From positions 1 to 34,413 of IMG/VR virus record IMGVR_UViG_3300013233_000110: a DNA stretch of 34,413 nucleotides. One strand, given 5' to 3'. Source of the DNA: a virus. Below the pieces are notes generated by a model. The model was not told the DNA's origin. It was given only the letters and a program-made list of their open reading frames with translations, and did not search any database. Of the stretch, positions 1 through 7,255 are shown piece by piece. The translations under genes and the position numbers were made by a program. Numbering within the stretch: position 1 is the stretch's first letter; every line of letters begins with the position of its first letter.

Positions 1-26
1 CACTGCAATAGTGTGCTGGGGTTCGC

Positions 27-305
27 ATGAAGATAGGGCGGGAAATCCCAACCGGCCGGGAGCTTTATGAAGAAATTTTGCGACTAAATGTGATATTTAA
101 GCAGCGTAATATAGAAGCTAAATCAATCAAACTCACTCAATCACAATATGATTCAATCTATAACTTTGTATCCGGTATGGTGGTTTATCCTTCCGGCACG
201 AAGGGGGTGCGTGAAATAGACGGACTATCAGTAGAAATAGTTGATGATTACTACGATAGCAGAGAGAAAAAACAGGTTGGCTCTTATCCGGCATGGAGAA
301 TCTAA
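27..305 (+). CDS. Hypothetical early phage protein, 92 aa
   Basis: The ORF opens with ATG at 27 after a G-rich stretch (tggggttcgc) that is only a fair ribosome site. The product is soluble, mixed alpha/beta by composition, with no membrane segment, no cysteines and no motif I recognise. It is the first of a run of small plus-strand genes upstream of RusA and terminase, the place where lambdoid phages keep ninR-type genes. The 44 bases to the next start hold nothing obvious. Its promoter would lie upstream of the window. Function unknown; the gene call rests on length, orientation and packing with its neighbours. Confidence 0.65.
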   Translation: MKIGREIPTGRELYEEILRLNVIFKQRNIEAKSIKLTQSQYDSIYNFVSGMVVYPSGTKGVREIDGLSVEIVDDYYDSREKKQVGSYPAWRI

Positions 306-349
306 AATGATTGCAAGCAAGCTTAAAAACTGTATTATAACGTACACTT

Positions 350-553
350 ATGAAGATTGACGGCGAGTTTAGAGCGGCGGATTTCAGAGCGGAAGGCATG
401 CCAAGCGTGCGCTGTCCGAAATGGCAAGGCGAGTGGAAGTGTATCTCGCATTGTATGAGTTGCGACAGGCTGGAAGCAGGCCAGTGGAAGAAAGACGGAA
501 TGGTAAGCATTTGGTGTGAAATAAAGCAAAGGGGAAACGGTTCATGTGTGTAA
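350..553 (+). CDS. Small cysteine-rich protein, 67 aa
   Basis: The product has cysteines at positions 22, 32, 36, 39 and 56 plus a histidine at 35, including a C-x2-H-C-x2-C cluster (CISHCMSC). This suggests a small zinc-binding fold, but I cannot assign a family. The start ATG at 350 has no clear Shine-Dalgarno. The stop TAA at 551-553 overlaps the next ATG as TAATG, so it is probably translationally coupled to the RusA gene. Small zinc-ribbon proteins are common beside RusA/NinG-type genes in phages. The role is not established here. Confidence 0.6.
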   Translation: MKIDGEFRAADFRAEGMPSVRCPKWQGEWKCISHCMSCDRLEAGQWKKDGMVSIWCEIKQRGNGSCV

Positions 554-909
554 TGCAAATGAGGTATGAGATAACGCCAGTCCCTAAACCACGGCAGACG
601 CGATCAGATAAGTGGAAGAAACGGCCATGTGTGCTGCGGTACCGTGCGTTTGCAGATGAGGTGAGGCTAAGCGGCCTAAAGGTTGATGACGATTCTAAGA
701 TCACGTTTGTACTGCCAATGCCGAAAAGCTGGAGTAAAAAAAGAAAGTCTGAAATGGAAGGCCAGCCGCACAGGCAGAAGCCCGACATAGATAATCTGGC
801 AAAAAGCATTCTTGATGCATGCTTTGATGATGACGCGGTTATCTCAATGTTATTTTGCCGGAAAATATGGGGCGAGCGCGGCGCGATTGAGATAACCAAT
901 GTGCAGTAG
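553..909 (+). CDS. rusA: RusA-family Holliday junction resolvase
   Basis: RusA-family endonucleases cut four-way DNA junctions formed during recombination and replication, often before packaging. The family signature is visible as HRQKPDIDNLAKSILDACFDDDAV: a Lys-Pro-Asp-x-Asp-Asn-Leu block followed by Leu-Asp and an acidic cluster. The paired aspartates are the usual metal ligands. The N-terminal ITPVPKPRQTRSDKWKKRP stretch is also typical. At about 118 aa it has the normal length. I chose ATG 553, which overlaps the previous stop as TAATG; an in-frame ATG at 544 would add three residues. It pairs functionally with the exonuclease, annealing protein and SSB genes on the other strand. Confidence 0.9.
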   Translation: MQMRYEITPVPKPRQTRSDKWKKRPCVLRYRAFADEVRLSGLKVDDDSKITFVLPMPKSWSKKRKSEMEGQPHRQKPDIDNLAKSILDACFDDDAVISMLFCRKIWGERGAIEITNVQ

Positions 910-1063
910 GAAGAAGTATCTACCTGCGGTAGTCAGCCGGTTTCTAGTGGAGGTGGCGAATGCCAAAGTTAGCCAATGCGAACGGGACGAGATTACGGAA
1001 TTAGCGATTGAAATGGTGAAGAAAGAATTTCCTTCCTTTTTCGGAAGGGGAAAATATGAATAA
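899..1063 (+). CDS. Small hypothetical protein, 54 aa
   Basis: This ORF starts at ATG 899 inside the end of the RusA gene (11-base overlap) and stops with TAA at 1061-1063. The product is basic at the N-terminus (MCSRKKYLPAVV) and then amphipathic (EITELAIEMVKKEFPSFFG), which fits a small helical protein. It fills an otherwise unexplained gap between RusA and the next gene, and its ends abut both neighbours in the way of a packed phage operon. No family is recognised. An internal GTG at 953 after gtggag is an alternative start giving 36 residues. Confidence 0.5.
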   Translation: MCSRKKYLPAVVSRFLVEVANAKVSQCERDEITELAIEMVKKEFPSFFGRGKYE

Positions 1064-1075
1064 CGGAGAAATTAC

Positions 1076-1273
1076 ATGGCATTAGTTGTGGTTACGATAG
1101 CAGACGATGAAAACGGAGTGCAGATAGGAGTGCAAATGGAGCCGGCGATAAACTCAGCTGATCCGGATGCAGTATTAACCGGGGCGCAAGTCGTTGCGTT
1201 GGATATGCTAAGGGCTGCGCAGGACGAGCATCCCATTAAGCAGGACGGCGGCATCATCCAACTGCTGCAGTAA
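1076..1273 (+). CDS. Hypothetical protein, 65 aa
   Basis: ATG 1076 follows a good ribosome site (acggagaaattac). The product begins with a beta-strand-like, hydrophobic stretch (MALVVVTIADDENG) and is acidic overall, with no cysteine or membrane helix. It lies between a 54-aa protein and an HTH protein in the small-gene run before the terminase genes. No family recognised. Short spacing to its neighbours supports a real gene in the operon. Confidence 0.6.
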   Translation: MALVVVTIADDENGVQIGVQMEPAINSADPDAVLTGAQVVALDMLRAAQDEHPIKQDGGIIQLLQ

Positions 1274-1277
1274 AGTC

Positions 1278-1526
1278 ATGCGTAAGTACAGACTGGTCGC
1301 AGTGAATGAGATGGGAGCCCGTATTGGCGAGAGTCATCACGGCAGCTCCTGGTCTGACGGCGAGGTTTATATGGTCCAGCGTCTATATGACGAAGGGATG
1401 GGGTACACGCTCATCAGTAGGACTATTGGAATGCCAAGGCGAACGGTTCGCGATGTATGTAATGGACGGAGGCGTTGCCAGTACGCTGATCATTGGGTGC
1501 GCGTTCCTATTGAAAAGGATGGTTGA
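1278..1526 (+). CDS. Homeodomain-like HTH protein, 82 aa
   Basis: Residues about 27-65 read as a helix-turn-helix: an initial helix (GEVYMVQRLYDEGMGYTLIS), then a turn and recognition helix (RTIGMPRRTVRDVCNGRRRC) ending in a basic run. This resembles the Sigma70-r4/resolvase-type HTH of small phage DNA-binding proteins that screen sequence for a response regulator or terminase partner. It sits directly upstream of the small terminase gene, so a DNA-recognition or late-gene role is possible but not shown. The start ATG at 1278 lacks a strong ribosome site. The last codons contain a 10-bp copy of the repeated word GGGTGCGCGT. Confidence 0.7.
   Translation: MRKYRLVAVNEMGARIGESHHGSSWSDGEVYMVQRLYDEGMGYTLISRTIGMPRRTVRDVCNGRRRCQYADHWVRVPIEKDG
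1495..1504 (+). repeat. GGGTGCGCGT, partial copy of the dispersed word
   Basis: Ten of eleven bases match GGGTGCGCGTA found at four later gene boundaries. This copy lies inside the last codons of the HTH gene, about 30 bases before the small terminase start. It is preceded by ATT where most other copies have a TAR trinucleotide, so it is the weakest member. Confidence 0.5.
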
Positions 1527-1534
1527 ATTCGATT

Positions 1535-1951
1535 ATGTCTGACAAACGAAAGCTAACCTCGAGGCAGGAATTATTCTGCCGTGAGTACATTGTTGACCTG
1601 AATGCAACGCAGGCGGCTATAAGGGCGGGGTATAGCATTCGGACCGCGAGATTCATAGGAAGTGAAAACCTTACAAAGCCTAACATCGTGGCGCGGATAG
1701 TGGAATTACAGCAAGAACGCTTGCAAAGGACGGAAGTAACCGCTGATAACGTCCTGAAAACGATCAGCGATGTGATTGAAGACGCGACGAAAGATAATGG
1801 TAAGGGTGGAATGGCAGACAGGCCGGCGGCATTGAAAGGTTGTGAACTGCTTGGTAAGCATCTTGCCATGTGGACAGATAGAAAGGTTGTTGATTCAAAC
1901 GTCAAGGTTTCAGGGATAACGGTGGTGGGAATTGACAACGAGGCGGCTTGA
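1535..1951 (+). CDS. terS: Terminase small subunit
   Basis: The small terminase binds the packaging start site and recruits the large subunit. The N-terminal block SDKRKLTSRQELFCREYIVD followed by LNATQAAIRAGYS is the hallmark of the Terminase_2 small-subunit family: a helix-turn-helix with 'TxRQ..F..EYI.D.NATQAAIRAGYS'. The length of 138 aa is normal. I prefer ATG 1535 (MSDKRK) because the ribosome site aaggatgg lies 12 bases upstream; a TTG at 1523 would add four residues. The C-terminal 20 bases overlap the large-subunit gene, as is usual. Confidence 0.93.
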   Translation: MSDKRKLTSRQELFCREYIVDLNATQAAIRAGYSIRTARFIGSENLTKPNIVARIVELQQERLQRTEVTADNVLKTISDVIEDATKDNGKGGMADRPAALKGCELLGKHLAMWTDRKVVDSNVKVSGITVVGIDNEAA

Positions 1952-3383
1952 GATACCGAAGAAGCTAATCCCTATCTTCACAAAGAAGAAACGGTTTAAA
2001 GTTATCATCGGAGGGCGCGGGTCTGGTAAGTCGCAGACGGTGGCTGCACTGATTGCCGCAAAAGTACATCAAGAGAGAAATTTCAAAGTGGTGTGTTGTC
2101 GCGAAAATATGAACTCAATCTCTGACTCGGTGCATTCCAGCATCGTGTCAAGAATAGGCGCGATGGAGTTAGATGGCTTTACCGTGGTAAATAATGAGAT
2201 AAGGCATGATCGAGGCGGCTCGGTCGTTTATCGTGGCTTATCGCGCAATCCTGAAAGCTTAAAATCGATGGACAACATCAAGCTTGCGTTTGTGGAGGAA
2301 GCTCAAACGATCAGCAGTAAGTCACTGGAGTTGCTGACCCCTTCGATTCGTGCAGTTGATAGTGAGATTATCTTCGTTGGCAATCCGTTAAATTCAAACG
2401 ACCCATTCAGCCAGCGGTTCATTAAGCCGTTTGAGAAGGAACTGGCACTGAACGGTTATTATGAGGACGATCTGCATTTAATCATCAAAGTGAATTATGA
2501 TGATAACCCATTTTTTCCTGAGTCTCTTGAGCAGGAGAGGCAGTTTGATGTCACCAATAAGCCTCCAGCTTTATACCGGCATATTTGGGAAGGGGATTTT
2601 TACGACGATGTGGAAGCTGCGATCATTAGTGTGGAATGGTTCAATGCAGCCGTGGAAGCTTTCAAGGTTATTAAACCCGAGGGTGTGACGGCTATTGGAT
2701 TTGATCCAAGCGATGAAGGAGCAGACAGTAAGGGTCTGGTGTCTCGCCATGGTGTTTGCGTCATGGATGCACAGGAGATGACGACGGGAGACTTTGAAGC
2801 GGGTGTGGATTGGGCGATATCGTATGCGCTGCAGGAGAAGCCTGACGTGTTCATATATGACGAGGACGGCATGGGGTGTGGCGTGCGCGCCCCGGTAAAT
2901 CGAAGACTTGGCGGCATGAGGGTTAAAATCGATGGATATAGAGGGAGCAATAGCCCAGCCAATCCGTTGGCAGGCTATTCACGGCCAGACTCGCTCGAAA
3001 TAGCAGCGAAGCCAAACAAGGAGACATTCTTCAATCGCCGGGCGCAGGCGGCATGGTTGCTGCGAGATAGGTTTTACAATACGTACAGGCTTATGCATGG
3101 GGAGAAGGGCATATCTCACGATGACTGCATTGCTATCAATCCAGACATTGAAGGGCTTGATCTCCTGCGCTCGGAAGTGAGCCGTGTTCCATTGAAAAGT
3201 AATAGCGCCGGAAAGATACAATTAGCAACAAAACTTGAAATGAAGAAAATGGGCATATCCTCACCGAATATGTTTGATGCATTAGTGATGGCCATGGTTG
3301 CTGAACCCGCACCACTCTTTGATGAGTTTGCGATGCTATCCAAAAAGAAGAACAACATAAATTACGACCCATACAGCCTGTAA
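1932..3383 (+). CDS. terL: Terminase large subunit (packaging ATPase/nuclease)
   Basis: This is the motor that translocates DNA into the prohead and cuts concatemers. The Walker A motif GGRGSGKS is at residues 27-34 and the Walker B LAFVEE at 118-123, with the catalytic Glu next to the Asp-equivalent. The RNase H-like nuclease half shows three acidic candidates: D258 (GFDPSDEG), D310/D312 (YDEDG) and D449 (FDALVMAMV). At 483 aa it is typical of the P22/epsilon15-type large subunits. The start is TTG at 1932 after ggtggga, overlapping the small-subunit gene by 20 bases. The stop TAA is followed after one base by the repeated word GGGTGCGCGTA. Confidence 0.96.
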   Translation: MTTRRLEIPKKLIPIFTKKKRFKVIIGGRGSGKSQTVAALIAAKVHQERNFKVVCCRENMNSISDSVHSSIVSRIGAMELDGFTVVNNEIRHDRGGSVVYRGLSRNPESLKSMDNIKLAFVEEAQTISSKSLELLTPSIRAVDSEIIFVGNPLNSNDPFSQRFIKPFEKELALNGYYEDDLHLIIKVNYDDNPFFPESLEQERQFDVTNKPPALYRHIWEGDFYDDVEAAIISVEWFNAAVEAFKVIKPEGVTAIGFDPSDEGADSKGLVSRHGVCVMDAQEMTTGDFEAGVDWAISYALQEKPDVFIYDEDGMGCGVRAPVNRRLGGMRVKIDGYRGSNSPANPLAGYSRPDSLEIAAKPNKETFFNRRAQAAWLLRDRFYNTYRLMHGEKGISHDDCIAINPDIEGLDLLRSEVSRVPLKSNSAGKIQLATKLEMKKMGISSPNMFDALVMAMVAEPAPLFDEFAMLSKKKNNINYDPYSL

Positions 3384-3384
3384 C

Positions 3385-3395
3385 GGGTGCGCGTA
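3385..3395 (+). repeat. GGGTGCGCGTA, copy 1
   Basis: Exact 11-bp copy starting two bases after the terminase large-subunit stop codon (TAA-C-GGGTGCGCGTA). It lies in the 33-base gap before the GNAT gene, a module boundary. Confidence 0.7.
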
Positions 3396-3416
3396 AGCTG
3401 AAAATGCCCGCATACG

Positions 3417-3875
3417 ATGCGTGGCATGTATTCTATCCGCGAAGCAACAGCCACAGAAATGCTTGAACATGCGACCGAATTGTTCGCAGAGCATTACGAA
3501 GAGATTGCACTGAATAAGCAGGTTATGCAGCTCAAGCCAGACGCTGAAAAGTATCTTGAAATTGAGGCGAAAGGCTCCCTGTTTATCTTGGCAGCGTACG
3601 CTGATAATGAGCTTGTCGGCTATTCGGTAAACTTCACAACTAATCACATGCATTATTCTGATTTGATCGTCGCATCGAATGACCTCTTATTTATCAGCAA
3701 GCAGCACCGGAAAGGAAAGGTGGGACTGAAACTCATAAGGGCGACTGAATCAAAAGCGAAGAGCGTCGGCGCGAAGTTAATGCTATGGCATGCAAAGCCT
3801 GACACAGCGCTAGTTGGTTTACTCCCTCGTCTCGGATATGGCGTGCAAGACATAATTTTCAGCACGGAGGTATAA
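3417..3875 (+). CDS. GNAT-fold N-acetyltransferase-like protein
   Basis: The product of about 150 aa reads as a GNAT fold: N-terminal strand and helix (SIREATATEMLEHATELFAE), a central beta region (FILAAYADNELVGYSVNF), then the acyl-CoA loop region QHRKGKVGLKLIRATE and a closing strand (GAKLMLWHAKPD). T7 gp13 is a GNAT-like virion-assembly protein, and such genes are frequent beside terminase or portal genes of short-tailed phages. Whether it has enzymatic activity is not shown by the sequence. Start codons at 3417 or 3426 both lack a strong ribosome site. It stops one base before the next ATG. Confidence 0.8.
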   Translation: MRGMYSIREATATEMLEHATELFAEHYEEIALNKQVMQLKPDAEKYLEIEAKGSLFILAAYADNELVGYSVNFTTNHMHYSDLIVASNDLLFISKQHRKGKVGLKLIRATESKAKSVGAKLMLWHAKPDTALVGLLPRLGYGVQDIIFSTEV

Positions 3876-3876
3876 G

Positions 3877-4176
3877 ATGGGTGTGACGGCAGCAGTGACG
3901 GCACTAATAGGTACAGGGTATTCCATTTACTCCGGCGAAAAAGCAGGCCGCGCACAGAAGAGCGCACAGGTGCAGGCTTTACAGCAGTCGAAGAAGACGG
4001 CGCGAAAGGCTGATATTGCGAACAACATGGCTAATCGAAAGCAAGCCAACAGTAGCGCAGCACTTGATTCGGCTAAGCAAGCAGGGAAAGGCGGGCAATC
4101 TGGTACGCTGCTCACCGGCTCGAAGGGTGTTGACCCATCCTCGTTATCGCTCGGTAAGTCCACGTTGCTCGGCTAA
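3877..4176 (+). CDS. Small virion-associated protein with conserved tail, 99 aa
   Basis: ATG 3877 follows an excellent ribosome site (cggaggtataag). An alanine- and lysine-rich helical body (AGRAQKSAQVQALQQSKKTA) leads to a C-terminal segment of the pattern GTLLTGSKGVDPSSLSLGKS-TLLG. From memory, similar C-terminal patterns occur in small proteins encoded just upstream of the portal in siphoviral and podoviral clusters. The first 20 residues are weakly hydrophobic. I infer a minor head or internal component; the exact job is unknown. Confidence 0.7.
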   Translation: MGVTAAVTALIGTGYSIYSGEKAGRAQKSAQVQALQQSKKTARKADIANNMANRKQANSSAALDSAKQAGKGGQSGTLLTGSKGVDPSSLSLGKSTLLG

Positions 4177-4179
4177 CCC

Positions 4180-5853
4180 ATGGAAAGCGAAAAGAAGGTT
4201 CCACGCAGTAAGCTGCAAACCCGATGGAGCATGCTCAAGACTGAGCGTGCATCGTGGTGGGCTCATTGGAAAGAGATCAGCGACTATCTGCTACCACGAT
4301 CCGGCAGGTTCTACCGCCAAGACAGAAACCGTGGCACTCGCAGGTTCAATAATATCTATGATTCAACAGGAACGCGTGCGCTGCGCGTATTAGCTGCTGG
4401 TATGATGTCCGGGATGACAAGCCCTGCACGTCCTTGGTTCCGGTTGGGCACTGCTGATGCGGACTTGATGGAAAATGACGAAGTGAAGCTATGGCTGAGT
4501 GATGTCACCAGCATCATGCATTCCGTGTTTCAGCGCTCCAATGTGTACCGGGCACTGCATACCATATACGAAGAACTGGGCGCATTTGGTACCGCTGCGT
4601 GCATTCTGCTGCCTGATTTCAATAATGTCGTGCACGCCTACACGCTTACCGCTGGTGAATATGCGATTGCAACGAACTGGAAGGGTGAAGTCACTACCCT
4701 GTATCGTGAGTTTCAGAAAACAGTCAGCGAAGTCGTCGCTGAGTTTGGCATTGAGAACGTATCGCTAGCCACCAAAAGCCTGTACGACAGCGGTAGTCTT
4801 GATGCACGAGTTGACGTGATCCATGCGATTGAACCCCGAGCAGACCGCGACCCAACAAAGAAAGATGATTTAAACATGCCATTTCGTTCGGTGTATTTCG
4901 AGCAAGGTGCGCCAGCAGGTAAGTATCTGCGTGAGTCCGGTTACAAGAGATTCCCAGGTATGGCTCCACGCTGGGCTACTTCTGGCGGTGATGTGTACGG
5001 CAATGCTCCCGGTATGGAAGCGCTTGGCGATATCAAGCAACTCCAGCATGAGCAGCTGCGAAAGGCGCAGTGCATAGATTTCCAAACCAATCCGCCACTA
5101 CAAGTGCCAGCCAGCATGAAGGGGCGTGATGTGGATCGCCTACCGGGCGGCATAACGTATGTGGATCAGGTATCGCAAGGCTCTGCTGTCAGCACCGCAT
5201 TTGACGTGAATCTACGGTTGGACTTTCTGCTGAGTGATATTCAGGACGTTCGACAACGCATTGACGGTGCGTTTTATGCTGACCTATTCCTGATGTTGGC
5301 GAACCAGACCAACTCAAACATGACAGCAACAGAAGTGGCGGAGCGGCATGAAGAGAAGTTGCTGATGCTGGGACCCGTGCTTGAGCGATTGCAAAATGAA
5401 CTGCTTGACCCGCTCATTGAGATTGCCTTCGATCAGATCATGGAAGCCGGTCTAGCACCGCCAGCCCCCGAAGCATTACAGGGCCACGATATCCAAGTGG
5501 AGTTAGTGAGCATGCTCGCCCAGGCGCAGCGCGCTATTGGCACCAACAGTATTGACCGCTTCGTCGGCAATCTCGGCCAAATAGCGCAGTTCAAACCAGA
5601 AGCGTTGGATAAGTTTGATGCAGATCGCTGGGTCGATGTGTATTCAGAGTCACTCGGGCTCGACCCGGAAATCATCGTGTCTGATGAGAAGGTGGACGTT
5701 ATCCGGCAGCAGCGCGCACAGGCGCAGGCCGCACAGCAGAAATCCGAACAGATACAGCAGGCTGCAGATACGGCACAGAAGCTCGCAGGTGCAAAAACCG
5801 GTGAACAGAATGCATTGACCGACGTGACCAGCGCATTCAGTGGGTACACATGA
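4180..5853 (+). CDS. Portal (head-tail connector) protein
   Basis: The portal forms the ring at the unique capsid vertex through which DNA enters and leaves. The sequence matches the podovirus head-to-tail-connector family (T7 gp8/epsilon15 gp4 type): an N-terminal ERASWWAHWKEISDYLLPRSGRF block, then GTRALRVLAAGMMSGMTSPARPWF, ELGAFGTAACIL, a wing/stem region and NMTATEVAERHEEKLLMLGPV near the crown. It ends in a Gln/Ala-rich coiled tail (QQRAQAQAAQQKSEQIQQAA). The length of 557 aa equals that of epsilon15-type portals. It follows the small virion gene by three bases, and the order terminase, portal, staple, capsid is that of epsilon15 and BPP-1. Confidence 0.95.
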   Translation: MESEKKVPRSKLQTRWSMLKTERASWWAHWKEISDYLLPRSGRFYRQDRNRGTRRFNNIYDSTGTRALRVLAAGMMSGMTSPARPWFRLGTADADLMENDEVKLWLSDVTSIMHSVFQRSNVYRALHTIYEELGAFGTAACILLPDFNNVVHAYTLTAGEYAIATNWKGEVTTLYREFQKTVSEVVAEFGIENVSLATKSLYDSGSLDARVDVIHAIEPRADRDPTKKDDLNMPFRSVYFEQGAPAGKYLRESGYKRFPGMAPRWATSGGDVYGNAPGMEALGDIKQLQHEQLRKAQCIDFQTNPPLQVPASMKGRDVDRLPGGITYVDQVSQGSAVSTAFDVNLRLDFLLSDIQDVRQRIDGAFYADLFLMLANQTNSNMTATEVAERHEEKLLMLGPVLERLQNELLDPLIEIAFDQIMEAGLAPPAPEALQGHDIQVELVSMLAQAQRAIGTNSIDRFVGNLGQIAQFKPEALDKFDADRWVDVYSESLGLDPEIIVSDEKVDVIRQQRAQAQAAQQKSEQIQQAADTAQKLAGAKTGEQNALTDVTSAFSGYT

Positions 5854-5890
5854 GGATTGAAAGTAAAGCAGGCACAACAGGAGTCGTGAG

Positions 5891-6208
5891 ATGATGGCGA
5901 GTATGAAGGTGGCACACGATGCGCCGCAAGAGATCAAAGAAAATGAATATGGCTACGGCCTGCAAATCAATCTTAATGACGGCCAGACAGAAGCTCTCGG
6001 CATAAAAGAGCCAATCAAAGCTGGCGAGGTCGTGACGATCAAAGCGCTGGCGTTTGTGAAGCGTGCGGAACAGTCAGTTGAAGACGATGGTGATGACAAA
6101 GGTCCCGACGTGAGCCTGACGCTGCAAATCACTGATATGGAGTTGATCCACGATGATGGGCGCAGCCAAGCTCAGAAGATGTATTCCAAAAGCGGCATGG
6201 AGCCGTAA
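5891..6208 (+). CDS. Capsid staple-like protein, 105 aa
   Basis: The pattern YGYGLQINLNDGQTEALGI ... SLTLQITDMEL is one I associate with the short proteins encoded between portal and capsid in epsilon15-like phages. These are thought to act as a 'staple' clamping capsomers together. An acidic loop (QSVEDDGDDKGPD) lies between two beta-rich parts. The start may be ATG 5891 or 5894, with aggag about eight bases upstream. The assignment rests on pattern memory and position, so a plain 'structural protein' is the safer reading. Its stop codon is followed directly by a copy of GGGTGCGCGTA. Confidence 0.65.
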   Translation: MMASMKVAHDAPQEIKENEYGYGLQINLNDGQTEALGIKEPIKAGEVVTIKALAFVKRAEQSVEDDGDDKGPDVSLTLQITDMELIHDDGRSQAQKMYSKSGMEP

Positions 6209-6209
6209 C

Positions 6210-6220
6210 GGGTGCGCGTA
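6210..6220 (+). repeat. GGGTGCGCGTA, copy 2
   Basis: Exact 11-bp copy with the same offset as copy 1 (TAA-C-GGGTGCGCGTA) after the staple-like gene. It is followed by a 32-base gap before the Bbp19-like gene, where the capsid morphogenesis unit starts. Confidence 0.7.
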
Positions 6221-6252
6221 CCTAAAAAACCATCCCATAAGGTTGCTGTATC

Positions 6253-6579
6253 GTGAGCGGTGGAAGTTTCGACCCTCTCGATCTACGCGGTCAGGAGCGA
6301 GCCAAACTCGAAGAGGATGATAAGGCGGCACTGGCGCTACAGATTGAGATCGACGATCTGAAATGGCTCATGAGTAATAAGCGAGGACGTAGATTCGTTT
6401 TTCGCTTGTTGGAGCGTGCCGGAGTGTGGCGCATCTCCTTCAATACCAACGCGCTTACCATGGCATTTAATGAGGGTATGCGGAACGATGGATTGAGGCT
6501 GTTGGCGCAACTTAACGAACACTGTCAGACGCGTTACACCGATATGATCAAGGAGAGCAACGATCATGGATCAAAATGA
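6253..6579 (+). CDS. Bbp19-family protein
   Basis: The sequence FDPLDLRGQ followed by DDLKWLMSNKRGRRFVFRLL and the GMRNDGLRLLAQLNEHC segment match the small protein family named after BPP-1 Bbp19, found upstream of scaffold and capsid genes. Its role is not well defined; it is thought to belong to head assembly. The 108-aa ORF starts at GTG 6253, with no better ATG in frame and a weak ribosome site. Its end overlaps the scaffold gene by 14 bases, so the two are probably coupled. Confidence 0.85.
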   Translation: MSGGSFDPLDLRGQERAKLEEDDKAALALQIEIDDLKWLMSNKRGRRFVFRLLERAGVWRISFNTNALTMAFNEGMRNDGLRLLAQLNEHCQTRYTDMIKESNDHGSK

Positions 6580-7237
6580 TACGCTGATTACGGAAGGCCA
6601 AGAAACCAACACAGCCGACCAGCAGACCGCTGACGAATCAACCGCTGAAACACAGGCGAGTGAAACCGAAGCAACCCAGCAAACTGACCAAGGGCAAGAA
6701 ACAGACGACGGCAAGGAAGCCGAAGGCGACAAGGGTGACAAGGAAGATGATTCCGGCGATAAGCAGGAAGGAGAAGCCAAAGCACCTGATGAGTACGAGT
6801 TCAAAGCACCAGATGATGCGCAGTTGGATGACGCGGTTATCGATGCTTTCTCTGAAATCGCTAAAGATCTGGATATGCCCCAGGACGCTGCGCAAAAGAT
6901 GATCGACAAGGTTGCCCCTGTAATGCAGGCGCGCCAAGCCGAACAGATCGCAGCCGTGCGAGAAGAGTGGGCAGAATCTTCAAAGGCCGACAAGGAAATC
7001 GGGGGTGATAAGCTCAACGAGAACCTTGCTACTGCGAAGAAGGCCATGGACACCTTCGGCACGCCGGAGCTCAAGGAGCTGCTGAACAAGTCCGGTTTAG
7101 GAAATCACCCTGAGATCATTAGGGCGTTTTACCGAGCAGGCAAAACGGTAAGTGAGGATACATTTGTGGGCGGTAAGCAGGAGTCATCCGGCAGTGAAAG
7201 CACCGCGCAACGTATGTATCCCGGTATGAACCCATAA
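6566..7237 (+). CDS. Scaffolding-type protein, acidic N-terminus
   Basis: The first 85 residues are low-complexity and strongly acidic (runs of Glu, Asp, Gln, Thr, Ala). A helical middle follows (DAAQKMIDKVAPVMQARQAE, QIAAVREEWAESSKADKEIG). The C-terminal segment GLGNHPEIIRAFYRAGKTVS is typical of the scaffold proteins encoded just before gp7-type capsid proteins. It should act as the internal assembly template and leave or be degraded on maturation. ATG 6566 has a good ribosome site (aaggagagcaacg). At 223 aa its length is usual. Confidence 0.82.
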   Translation: MDQNDTLITEGQETNTADQQTADESTAETQASETEATQQTDQGQETDDGKEAEGDKGDKEDDSGDKQEGEAKAPDEYEFKAPDDAQLDDAVIDAFSEIAKDLDMPQDAAQKMIDKVAPVMQARQAEQIAAVREEWAESSKADKEIGGDKLNENLATAKKAMDTFGTPELKELLNKSGLGNHPEIIRAFYRAGKTVSEDTFVGGKQESSGSESTAQRMYPGMNP

Positions 7238-7255
7238 AATAAAAGGAGATAAATC

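Noticed and set aside
1306-1542. 78-aa plus-strand ORF inside the HTH gene region
   Set aside because: It is a shifted frame of the HTH gene, whose product has a clear helix-turn-helix, while this frame has no recognisable content.
3381-3398. Stop-codon readthrough as the meaning of the repeated word (in-frame R/W-V-R-V after the stop)
   Set aside because: In the minus-strand copy the TAA is not in the reading frame, and the extensions after the stops are short and unlike each other.
6571-7089. 172-aa Ser-rich minus-strand ORF opposite the scaffold gene
   Set aside because: It is the shadow of the acidic low-complexity scaffold sequence and has no ribosome site or neighbours on that strand.
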